From Gymnogyps californianus (Eukaryota; Chordata; Aves; Accipitriformes; Cathartidae), in contig NC_059473.1 of assembly GCF_018139145.2 (NCBI RefSeq), positions 6,936,503-7,000,502 of the forward strand: a stretch of 64,000 nucleotides of DNA. The letters run 5' to 3'. Below are positions 25,760 through 36,286 of the stretch, one piece after another (the stretch's first letter is position 1; every line of letters starts with the position of its first letter). Both the position numbers and the translations under genes were made by a program. The notes beneath the pieces are model-generated. The model was not told the DNA's origin, ran no database searches, and saw nothing but the letters and a program-made list of their open reading frames with translations.

Positions 25760-26060
25760 TCAGGTTCAGTGTCATCATGCAAGCCAGCCTTTTATCATGT
25801 GTGACAAAGTAAACATCAGCGCGGTGACAGTGAGTAAAAATGCTGTGGGAGAAATCATTTGGTTTACTTTAACTTCACAGAAACTAAACTGTATGAAATT
25901 GAAAATGTTCAATTTACTCTGCCTGAAGCCAAATGCCAGAGACACGTTGAAACATCTGTTTGCGTTTATAACGTGATTGACTTTGCCAATGATAAAATGG
26001 ATTTTAATATGATAATTTGAGTGCCCAAAGAGGTGATATTAAATAGTTTGCTATTTTTGC
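25760..26060. other. Candidate conserved non-coding block
   Basis: This is about 300 bases of repeat-free, complex AT-rich sequence. It has TGACAAAGTAAACATCAGCG, two CpG in GCGCGG, TTTGCGTTTATAACGTGATT, and GATTTTAATATGATAATTTG, and contains FOX-like (GTAAACA) and homeodomain-like TAAT cores. It has the texture of vertebrate conserved non-coding elements in developmental gene deserts. This is inference from appearance only. Confidence 0.3.
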
Positions 26061-26079
26061 CACAGATCACTAATCATTT

Positions 26080-26144
26080 GAGTCCTAATCCAAAGCTCCC
26101 TGAAGTCAAAAGGTATCTTCTTGCTGTCAGGCTTTGGGCGAGGT
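26080..26144. repeat. Old sauropsid repeat fragment
   Basis: It contains AGTCCTAATCCAAAGCTCCC, TGAAGTCAAAAGG and later CAGGCTTTGGGC. It resembles the block 'CCTGATCCAAAGCCCATTGA / AGTCAATGGG / GGGCTTTGGATCAGG', which is itself palindromic. Degraded and non-coding. Confidence 0.5.
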
Positions 26145-28294
26145 ACATCTCTTCCTGGGGGCTATATAAATGTGCTTGAACACATTGTTGTTAACACAGC
26201 AGTTCTGCTGGGTAAGGATTCGTGCTAAACAGAATTTCTGGTGAGGTTTCAACACTACTGACTTACTCTGTTTTAGATGAATCAAAATACACAAAGTAGA
26301 AGCCATGGCATGTTATCTTACTTTACACAAAAATACTAAATTAGGGAAAATGTAATTGGAACTTTATTTTAGCTTGCTTCAAAGTTGGATGAGGCTCAGT
26401 AATTCATTTGAAAATATCAATAAATTTGTTTGACATCAAATCTTCACTTCAGAAGTACTCACGCTTCAGAACCTGCTGTTCAAAAATGTACTACTGCTAC
26501 AAATAATCATTAGCTTAAATTCTCCAAATGTGCAAGGACTTAATAAGAGTCACTATACAAATAGCTTCTATTTTTAAAATTTCCCGATTGCTCTATAACA
26601 GCAATTAAAAGAGCCTCAGATCACTCTGTAATGTAACCATCTTTCAGCTGAAAACTCATTGGGACAGAGATTATATTATCCATGTTTTCACATGTTAGAG
26701 AGAACAGGTAGTTTTGTGTTCTTTCACAAATCTCTAGATGTAGTCAGTCTATGCTGCGGGCACCTATTCTTGTTTAGTTTTGCTAGTCTCAGGACTGCTA
26801 ACAAAGTTTCTGAAGGCTCTGTCCTAGAAATACATACTTTGAGGCGAGATTGCTTTGCAGCCTTTCTCTAAATGGGAATCACTAATTTGGATCTTTCTTC
26901 TACCTAGCTATACGTTTTTACAAAATCTATGGGAACAATGTGTGTCTTGGCCCTGTATTATATGAAGTTAAAATTGAGCAACGGGTTCAAAACTTGGGAG
27001 ATAGAAAGTTCACAGTCAATTATATAAGCCCCTTTCCTTAAGAAAGCAGGCTGAAAATCCCATCATAAAGCCCTTCCTTCAAATATGCTTGCTTCAGCCT
27101 GTTCTTCTCTTCTGGATGAAACATGATGAATGAATTGTATCACATCTCGTGCCTAGTTCTGAAGGCATTTTGGATTAACAGTGAATCATCATGCTATAAT
27201 GGGAACATATGGCTTAATGTTAGGTTCTTGAGACAGGTTTTTGGATAGCAGTATCTTGTACAGATACCGTTCTGTAACGGTAACCTAATACCTAAATGCT
27301 GCACCAATAGTAATAATAGATCTTCAGCCCATAATGAGTGCACCAAGCTGATTTTGTGGAAGGAAAGCTTCTCATACACGTTCAGTAGGCAGTTTATGTA
27401 ATCATTTCTCTCTACCCAAGATTTTGCCTAGTCCAATGGTCTCCATTTAGCAAAGCTCCAACAAGCTTTCTGTTAGTAGATAATACTTGGAGGCTGATCC
27501 TTTCTAGAGGTGATTTCATTGACAAACAATCGGATAACATTAGTTGTCTTCTGGGGAGACAGTGCACTCCACTTATCTCACGTTCTATCTTTTGGCTTTA
27601 CGTGCTCTGTGATCTGCAAATCACTTCCTGATTTTCTTTCTTTTGATCAGTCTTCTCTATTTATGCTGTAAGATTTTATTTATTGGACTATTTTGTAGCA
27701 TATGCTAACCCAGTGTCTTTCTCAGCAGAGCCCTTATCTTGGATGTATCTCAAAGAGCTGCCGTAACAGAAACAGTGAAAAATGGGAATTCATACGTGTA
27801 TATCCCTGGCTAAAATGGGCCTTCAGCAGACTTGTTGGTGAACGTTAATTCCCTCAGGGGCTTACTTTCTGAATTTGTATTACTAGTTTGTGTACCTATA
27901 GATATATCAGTTTTAGGAGTAATGAAGCTGTGCTTTCCAAAAACAGGGCCTAACTTCTGTTCATTCTCTCAACTACCATATTTAAGGTAATAATTGGTGC
28001 TGTCAGCCTCATTTGCTGGACAGGTTTGTCACAGCGGGTTAGGAAACCTCCACCTCTCCTCACCAGTTGTCCCCACCAGAACCGTCTGTAAATCTAGTTT
28101 CCCAAATGCTGAGAGGGATGCTTGAGTGTGAGAATGTGTGATGCTACAAGCTTGGTGAAGGCCTGAAAGAGCAAAGTACCATAGGGGTTTTTTTTGTTTT
28201 TATTTGGTAGCACTGTGTCCGCATTGAATGTGAGATTAATGAATGCTGCCAGTTTAGAGCAAGAGCCTGTATCCGTTCAAAGATGACATTATTC
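26145..28294. other. Non-coding stretch, no gene seen
   Basis: No gene is seen and no repeat can be named with confidence. A T-rich patch lies at 28187-28205. Open frames at 26659-26871 (+) and 27194-27379 (-) are not recognisable. Confidence 0.55.
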
Positions 28295-28560
28295 AAAGAT
28301 TCATAGGTTTGAATGCCAGAGGGGACAGTTGGGACTATTCTGATCTCAGTTCTGAGTGCAATGCAGAGATTGAATTTCTGATGATTTGGGATGAGGCTGT
28401 AACTTCGGCTTGACCTAAAAAGTCAGCTTCAAAAATGCATCCAACCTTCTGGTAAAGACTTAAAGTGACTGGAGAATCTCTAGGCAGGTTGTTACTCTCT
28501 AGTAATATACTCTGTGTTAATTTTATCTCCCTTTCATCTTCCTCTGTTGTTTAGTACCGG
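28295..28560 (-). mobile_element. CR1-type LINE, 3'-end fragment, antisense
   Basis: The plus strand reads AAGATTCATAGGTTTGAATG, CCAGAGGGGACAGTTGGGAC, GAGGCTGTAACTTCGGCTTG and ACC, CATCCAACCTTCTGG, GACTGGAGAATCTC and AGGCAGGTTGTT. These follow, in order, the reverse complement of an old CR1 3' end ('GATTCATAGATTCTAAGGCC', 'AGAAGGGACCATT', 'CATAACTTCTGGTTGACC', 'CATCCAATCTTGATT', 'GATGGAGAATCCACC', 'GGTAGGTTGTTCCA'). It has the same orientation as the copy at 18 kb. No coding part remains. Confidence 0.65.
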
Positions 28561-28689
28561 GTAAAGTTATATAGTTGATGCTGTTAACTAACAGTTTTGA
28601 TGATATTGTTTGCTACAAATACGTCAGTGTATAGTATTAAACTTTTTCCGCTCTTTTTGGATCATTCACCAACAGAATTCATATGAATG

Positions 28690-28960
28690 TGAATTTCATT
28701 CATAAGTATTTCCTGAATAGTTTGGAGAATTTAATTTTAATGAATGGATTATTTGCAACCTATGCATTTTGATTTTTAATGTACGATTTCAGCAGGCTAA
28801 AGCCCTCTATTTTATTAATGCTGTCTAAATAATGTTCCATTACTATAAAATGAAATCGAAAAATGAATAATAGTTACTCTGAAAAGAAAAATGAGTATTG
28901 ATCTGAGTAAGAAGTTTAGGATTATTCATTGTTTGTGAGGCACATAAGCACAAATGAAAG
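28690..28960. other. Candidate conserved non-coding block
   Basis: The stretch is complex, AT-rich and free of recognisable repeats. It has ATGAATGGATTATTTGCAAC, CTATGCATTTTG (an octamer-like ATGCAT core), AGCAGGCTAAAGCCCTC and several TAAT cores. A small inverted repeat, TATGAATG and CATTCATA, lies at about 28682-28704. The texture is that of conserved non-coding DNA. This is an inference and no alignment was made. Confidence 0.3.
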
Positions 28961-31324
28961 GATGCCTATAAAAAAAAAGTAAACCCAAATGAAATCAAGA
29001 CGAATCCATCCACAGACCTCAGGTAACTGAATCGATTCTCTAATGAGGATACATAACAATGACTAATATGGTATTAAAAAATCCTGTCAATTCAGCATCC
29101 TTACTAATCAATATGTTTGCGTATCTGTGTGCTGTGCAACTACCTCTATTAACCAGTGTCTGTGGCCACCTTTAACACAGAGCTGGAGTTCATGTGACAC
29201 CATTACTGCAGGCCATCTTTCAGGCCCTTCATGTGGACAGGCTTTTCTCTTAGCTGGAGACTGCTGGCAAGGCCCTTAGTCCTACTTTAGCAGAATCAGT
29301 GCCAAGCGCTTTTTTGGTATGAGTGTGAACTGATCTTTAGAGGACCTGAGCTGGGGAAGCCCAAGCTCTGTAGCAAAAACCATGGAAATCAGATTTTGAT
29401 CAGACTAAAACTTTAAAAGGGAATGATCTGGACATAAATAGTTTTCATTTTTCTCCCTCCCCCTTTTTTAACATGAAGCATCCCTTCTTTATTCCCCACA
29501 TATTTTCAGAGGGAAATATCTCAGTAAGCAATTAGAGGATTTTCTCCAGCATACAAGGATCTTGCAGTGTGATGTTTTTCATCTGGCATGTCTTTGTTAC
29601 TTTCATTGTGGGCCGTTCTACTGAATAGAAGGCAGACATTACTCAGAATGAGAATGGAGACTGTCTGTTTTTCAGTACTGAAGCTTTATTTAAAATGCAT
29701 GCTTTGCCAGTGAAGCTTGCGTGTGCCTCTCTTTTATACTGCAACTCCAGCCCTTCAGATGTGTGTTACAAGGCTGTAATATTGCACAGATCCTTTGCCT
29801 TCCAACAGGCACTAACATTACATTTTTTTTACTAAGTACGCCGTGAACAAGTGAAAGAGAAGAGGGAGATGCTCACAACTGAATCAACTTACTTGCTGCT
29901 CTTACAGTGCATAAAATTCAAGTTTCTGCCAAATGTTTGGCAGAATAAGAGGTACACCTTTTTTTTTCCTTAAGCAATTCTTGTTCCAATAAAAAAGATA
30001 TAAATGGAAAAGCTGTAACTAAATAAACCTTGAAACACTTCCATAGCACTTTCACACCTGTTGACCTGGAGAGGGTTTGGCCTTAGGTGCATAGTCGTGT
30101 TAGCATGGACCATGCTTACACTAAGGAGTCACAGTGGGAATGTGGGTCAGGACACACACAGAGATAGGCAATCCAAAATGGTTTGTTCAGTCTTGTCACC
30201 TCTTGTCACCAGGGTGCATTCAGACCTGGTGTTTTACTTTCTGTCCTTGGCCATGAAGGTGTGCCATTCAGAAAAATTAGTGGCCTCATAAAAGAGAACC
30301 AGGATGCGTTACAGGGAGATATTGAACCTTGGTGCTGATTTCAGTGTTTGCTGGAGTCCTTGCTGGGACAGTCTGGCAATATAAAATAGCCTAAAAGTGG
30401 AGAGAAAGTGCCATGATGGCCAGAGTTAAAAAGAAAATATATGGATGTAACTGTTATCAATCTCACCTCCCTTTCTCTGTGTTTTTTCATTAAAATTGTT
30501 ATTTGATGTAATTTTAAAATCGACCCCAAGTACAAAGTACACTTACCACTGGAACTTGTTTGAATCAAATCTGTGCATGCTGAGCTTTGCTCTTATTTCT
30601 GATTAAAGAGTTCCTTTGTATCCAATATTTATTTGTAGCTAGAATAAATGCAACTCATAGGAGGGTGCGCATAGAACAGTAAAAAAAAAAAAAAAAAAAA
30701 TTGGCAGTTGTCAGAGTTAGCATCAAGCCAAACGCATGAGGTTGAAGCTCTGTCATTGACCCAAGACTGGGTGCAGCACACACACAGGGCGATATGCATC
30801 CCCAGCTGCCTTACCCTTGTGCTTCCCAGCTGATCTAGAAGACAATATTATGTTCACAACAGTAATTATGATAAGAATAATAATGATAGTCACATTGGAT
30901 TCTGTATTTAGTGCTTTGACTTTTCCTTGAGACCACCAAGCAATGCAATGGATGATGCTCTTGAAGTATATCTATTCTTTTTTTCTTAAGTGCTCTATTG
31001 AGACCACAGGTTTATTTTACTTAGGTCACTGAATGGTGTCATATTTTTAGTGAATCAGCTGAGGTCTGCATGAAGCTGTAGCTGGCAATAGCCATCAATT
31101 TCATTTTGATTCAAAGCTCTTTTGAAGTTTACGAAAAAAACCTTCCTGCCTTTGGCCTGTTTGTGCACTGTCAAATCCTGAAATCTTTTATTAAGGTGCT
31201 AGCTACCATGGGTTTACTGGCATAACAGTGAGTGAATTTTAGGATACTTCATTCTAAACCCAAAGACCTGGATCAGTTACAGCATTTTAGAAGGTGACTG
31301 TCATATTCATGCACCTCTGAGCTG
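28961..31324. other. Non-coding stretch with simple repeats
   Basis: No gene is seen. It holds a 10-base tandem duplication (TCTTGTCACC twice, 30191-30210), a 20-base A-run at 30681-30700, and an AT-rich patch of AATAATAATG type at 30873-30890. Open frames at 30061-30291 (+) and 30341-30568 (-) are unrecognised. Confidence 0.55.
30681..30700 (+). repeat. A20 homopolymer
   Basis: This is an uninterrupted run of 20 A. No retroposed gene copy can be recognised upstream, so it is listed as a simple repeat. Confidence 0.95.
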
Positions 31325-31490
31325 TCCACATCCTTTTCAGAATACCTGGGTTCAATCGGTGTTTTTACCTGTGCTTGATCTCAGATAAGTCACTTTATCT
31401 GTGTGACTCATTTTGCTCATGTGGAGGTGACGAACCTAATCTTTTTCATAAAATGCTCTGAGATCTTTCACACAAAAACGCTATCTAGGA
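31325..31490 (+). repeat. MIR-like tRNA-SINE fragment, sense
   Basis: In order it shows ATACCTGGGTTCAATCGG (similar to a tRNA B-box region), GATCTCAGATAAGTCACTTT, ATCTGTGTGACTCATTTTGC, TCATGTGGAGGTGACG and AAAATGCTCTGAGATCTTTC. This matches the block order of a sense MIR/CORE-SINE ('GGTTCAAATCC', 'GGGCAAGTCACTTAA', 'CTCTGTGCCTCAGTTT', 'CATCTGTAAAATGGGGATAA', 'AAGCGCTTTGAGATCTTT'). It is the longest SINE copy in the window. It is non-coding. Confidence 0.6.
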
Positions 31491-34439
31491 GAAAATTGTT
31501 AGGCAGCTTGAAAACCCAAGGCTGAATTCACTGGGGAGAGGACATGTCAAATTCTTGCAGAGGCCAGTGAAGCAGGCAATGTCTAATAAAAATCACAAGT
31601 TACAGAACCTGGATTTAGCTCAGGCTATAGTGATTCATGGTTTAAGGTTCCTGGCTCAGTCCATGGTGTTAGCCATGGTGATAGACATCATGCTGCTTAA
31701 TAATACTATAACTGAGCTTAATTTTGCTTGGCAAAATGCAATGTGTTGCAGACAATTTCATGTGCCTAGCTTACTACTAAGTAAACAGATAAAGTATAGG
31801 TTAAGAGTTTTTAAAATTATATTTGAGAATGTCAGAGCGTTATAGATGAAATGCAATGCTAATAGTGAGACAGCCTATATTTATCAACTCTGAGATGCAA
31901 GGAACTATTTTTTACACTAAACTGGAGAATTTGAAGGACTAGCAGGAAGTGATGTTTACAGGATACAAACGGGTGTGGGATGCTATCAAGTTTTATTGCT
32001 GTTCAGTAAAAATGATCACATTACTCCCAAGTGGCAGAGTTGCATATGTAGAATAGGTTTTCCTCTTGCAAGCAGCAATGAAAGTGTTATACCTTGTCAT
32101 ACATGTTACATGTTTTGCCCGTGTCTTGCATTTGTCGTACCTCATCGCCTTGTCATTGGGACGTTTTCTGAGCAACTCCTCCTTTTCATTTATTATGGAA
32201 ACATTATTGCTGGCACGGGTATAGTTAGCGCAGCAAGAATTTACTTTATTTTAAGGTTTCTTTGATAAAGACATTCATGTGCTGGCTATTCTCATCTTGC
32301 ATATTGTTTTTGCTAGGGATGGGGCTGAATTCAAACTATGAAGCTGAATGTCTCTGAACTTTTCATTTTTTAAACTCCATGATGTCATTTTTAGAATGAC
32401 TTGTGTGTATCTTCATCTTAAGAGCTTAAAAAGCCCGACTTTTCTTGTGAAGCCAACTGAATGTAGACTCCATTTATCACTTTTACAAAAGCTCTCTTCC
32501 CTGTGAAGGCTGTGTAATCAGGGCTGTGCTGTACACCGTGCAATTTAGCATTAACACAGCCTGAAAAACCCAGCAGACCAGTCCATCTCAGGATTGCAGT
32601 ACTTTTTCCTCCTGCTCAGCTACTCTTTTGCCAGAAAGCCAGCTGTCCCCAGCCTTCTCTGTGACCCAGGTCCCTTCCCCACGGAGAAAGCTCTGGAAAA
32701 CCTAGTCTGCTATTCTCCAAGACCAGTTTTCTTCTTTACTAATGGAACACAGAATAACAGTGCGCTGGATTTCATAAACTTGATTTTGGCTGTTGGAAAA
32801 CTTTACTTAGTTTCATTTTGGTTTGGCTGAAACCTTCCCCTCCTCCAATTAATGAACATAAGACTTGTCCTGGGATGTCTCCCTCCCATCTCAGTAGGAG
32901 ACATATCTTGGGTCCGCTGTTACATTCACTGGTGTAGGAGGGGGGAAGCTATGTACCGCAATTCTCTTTCCATTACAGACTTGAAGGGTGTGATTTGTTC
33001 CCTCTTTCTCTCTTGGAAACTGAAGTGTTCATCTCTGCTTTTCATTGGGGAAAGTGTCTTATAGTAAATATTTCAGAGCTGTTTCAGTAGAAGTGTTCAA
33101 ACTTGGATAGATTAGAGCTTTTTGGGTTTCTTACCCATGCTTGACATCACTTTGGCAATAAAAAACACTTCGGCCAGCCTGTGAGAGAGTCTGCAGAGAA
33201 TTCATGCTGGAATGTTATGCTACTCTGCTCTCTACTTTGTGATTCTTCCCAGCAAGATGCACATTAGGAAAAACATATTCCAGTTTCTTTCTAATTAGCA
33301 GTTTTATTTTTTCTTGTAATGTCAGGACAGGCATTTAGCTTATACATTAGGATCTTCTACACCTCCTGGAACTGTATCACAAACAATGAAAAAAAGAGTA
33401 AAAGTAGAAAAATAACTTCTCTACTCTTATTGAGAATGTTGTAGTTCTTAATGTCCCAATTTCCTTAACCTGGAATGTGCTACTTTCACCAAGGAATCTT
33501 AGTTTTAGGGAAAAGCTTTACACCTAAAGAGTTAAAATACAGAAAGGGAATAAAAAGAATTTAATGTATGTTTAACTGAGGGATTTTGAGGCTTGGGTTT
33601 TTGAGACCTTTAAGGTCAGGAACACTAGCACAGCTTACTATAATTCATTTCAGTAAGGTACATGATGCCTAGACTTAAAACTCCTTATATCTCTAATAGT
33701 TTTCTAACCTTATATCCCCAATCAGCAACCATTTGCAGAGATTTACGGGTAAAATAGTTTTGAAATCAAGCCAGGAAGTTATAGACTTTGGCTGTTTTGG
33801 GCAAGAGAAAAGAGAAATTGCAGTGGCTGGCGGTCCATAGATAAAGCATTCTGCCAATAATCCCATTTCATTTGTTTGAATAGAGATCTGAACTTCAGTA
33901 CCACATGAGTTGTGGTGTCTAGCATGGACAGTTTTTAAGCTCAGAATTAACCTCTGAATTTAAATTTGAGTGCAAACTTTCTCGGAACATTGTGAAGATG
34001 AACATGCTTTGCAAATTGATGGTTGTACCTATTAATTTTACAGTCATACTATCTTGGGTAGTATCTAAAAGGTCTGAAAGCTTAACAGTGATGGATCAGA
34101 AGAATGCTGTTGTGGAGGTTTCAGAGAACACAAACAACTTGCAAGAATACTAATAAAGTAATCCTGTGTCCTTTTTATCCTTTTCCATGATTTAACGTAA
34201 CTTTGGGACTACTTCAGTAGAATAAATTGTATCTGTTTGGTGAGTTGAAAGAGTTTATTCTCTTGGGAGGAAAAAAAATAGATTTTCTGGCACCCTTTTC
34301 AAGAAGATGATTGTTGATGGTGGTGTGCCAAGCCAGGTTCTAGCATACTGATGATCGCTGCCTGTCTGAAGTGAAATTTTTCTCAGGCTAAACTTCCAAG
34401 GCAGTTAGCTATACGGACTTTATTATGATTTTCAATTCT
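31491..34439. other. Non-coding stretch, no gene seen
   Basis: No gene is seen. Open frames of 96 codons at 31555-31845 (+) and 31975-32265 (+) have no recognisable domains and the base composition of their surroundings. No named repeat was found. Confidence 0.55.
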
Positions 34440-34545
34440 GCCTGAACACTAATGGAAATCAACAGGAACTCTGCCTGCCTTTGGATGCTTGTAAGAGCCT
34501 GAGCTGATACTTTCAGGTGCTCTTAGACACCTTTGGAAATCTAGC
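34440..34545. repeat. Old sauropsid repeat fragment
   Basis: It includes ACTAATGGAAATCAACAGGA, ACTCTGCCTGCCTTTGGATG, AGGTGCTCTTAGACACCTTT and GGAAATCTAGCCCTTT. These resemble blocks of the same old repeat group ('CATTGAAATCAATGGGAGTT', 'AGGCACCTAAATACCTTTG', 'GAAAATCTAGCCC'). The family is not named with certainty. Confidence 0.45.
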
Positions 34546-36252
34546 CCTTTACTGTTTACAAGCTGATCAGAAGCTTGTGCATCTTTCCACAGTTTTGGAG
34601 CAGTGCTGCAAAATAGGCACCATGTTTTACCCAGGAGACTGCTCCATTTCCATGGTGGGTGAAATGATGCTTAAATAAATAGTCTGTCAATTTGTTAAGC
34701 ATGAGGGATCCATAAAAATGAAAGTTATTATTGCAGCAGGAATTTTCCCACAGCAAAAACAAAACAGAACTGAGTTTCATCGACAAAAATATTGCAAGTG
34801 AACCACTTGTTTGCTTCTTACCTCTGTTAGCTAGTTTTATATAAGCCAGCATTCTACTTCTCCTTTATGAGGAGTTAGGCGAGTAGCACAGACATGTTGA
34901 TCCTTGCATCTACAGAAGAATTATATGAGCTAAACACATGTTCTGCTATTGGCACATTACTGTTATCCTGCCAAAACCCTTCTCCGTGCTTGGCTTCCGC
35001 AGCAATGAGCATGGGTGGAGGAAGGAAGGAACAGCTGGGAGGCGATTATGGTTTCCTGACGCCCTGCCCCACCCATGGCACAGGTTAGATCAGTTCTGAG
35101 TCGCAGGCAGCTGGTAGAAATCCCCGGGAGACTGTCCATTTGTCTCCTGCATTATCTCCACCCAGTACCTGGCACACATCCTCGGTAGCAGGCTGCTGCT
35201 GGAGGAATCAGTTTTACCAATTCAGTGCTCCCTCCTGGGGCACTTTCTCTCTTTGGGATGTTGCTCGGAAGAGGAACAGACTCAATTCTGTTCTTTCGAG
35301 TTCAGGACAAGTTTGATTTTAATAGGACTTGTGTGCCTGGAGTTTTATCTGGAAGCCTGGGGGGCCTCAACTGATTTATTCTAGTTATTTGAAGGGTATA
35401 TTCCTGGAACTATTGCCAGTTAAAAAGTTGAGGTCCAAGAAGAGCAGAAAACTATTCACTGAGGGGGGAAAAAAATGTGCTGGAAGAAGCAGAATGAAAT
35501 TGTTAAAGAGCACTGTCTACCTCTCTGTCCTGTCGGAAAGTTCATCTTTCCCAATACAGAGGTAATCTTGAGCATTGAATGATGGATAAAGTTTGTGCCA
35601 TTTAAAATATTCTTTGTATTATCTGCCAATAATACACACTGCCACAATAGTGTCAGCCAGTTACAAGGCCAAATTCATAATCAGTCTTTTTTAACAGCCT
35701 GTAATATCTCTTTGGCTGATAAATAAGTATTTCAATACCAACAAAGTGGTGAGATGAGTTTCATGGACTATTGCTGAAACATTTTACAGCCTAGCAGAAA
35801 GCACAATGAATTGTGGATCAAAGGGTGACCAATGCTAAATTCAGGACTATAAGCTGCAGTTATCTGATGTCCTGGTAAAGGGCGAGGCACAAACAGAACT
35901 GTTGGCTGACACCCCTGGAAAGTAGTAGTAGTAATAATAAACATCTGGAGGGTTCGACATATTCATGGTTGCCAGTAAATAATCCCTGGCTCCTAAGCAA
36001 TTGTTTTTGGAGAAGCAGTTTGAGATATGGAGAAGCTAAAAAGTAATTGTATAATGGAATGATGGACAATATCCTGAGAAATTGGGACCACTTGTGTGTC
36101 AGCGTGAATAATGAACAGGGTTGTAGGAGAGAAAGGGGAAAAAGACCCTGATCAGGTTGTAGCATTCAGCGACAGAGGTCAGCCATAGAGGGAGGGAGGG
36201 TCACAGAGAAGAACAAGCAAATGGTAGCTCATCTGTCACCAAGAGCACCTAT
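34546..36252. other. Non-coding stretch, no gene seen
   Basis: No gene is seen. There is a small trinucleotide repeat at 35921-35940 (AGT x4, then AAT x2). Open frames at 34556-34852 (-) and 35860-36165 (-) are unrecognised. The latter overlaps the trinucleotide repeat and owes its leucine run to it. Confidence 0.55.
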
Positions 36253-36286
36253 GAACACAGGCCTTCATTGAACACAGGCCTTCATT
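36253..36286 (+). repeat. Tandem duplication, 17 bp x 2
   Basis: GAACACAGGCCTTCATT is repeated exactly twice with no spacer. It is a short, perfect local duplication and therefore probably recent. Confidence 0.95.

Noticed and set aside
30681..30700. A20 run as the tail of a processed pseudogene
   Set aside because: No coding similarity was found upstream and no target-site duplication could be identified.
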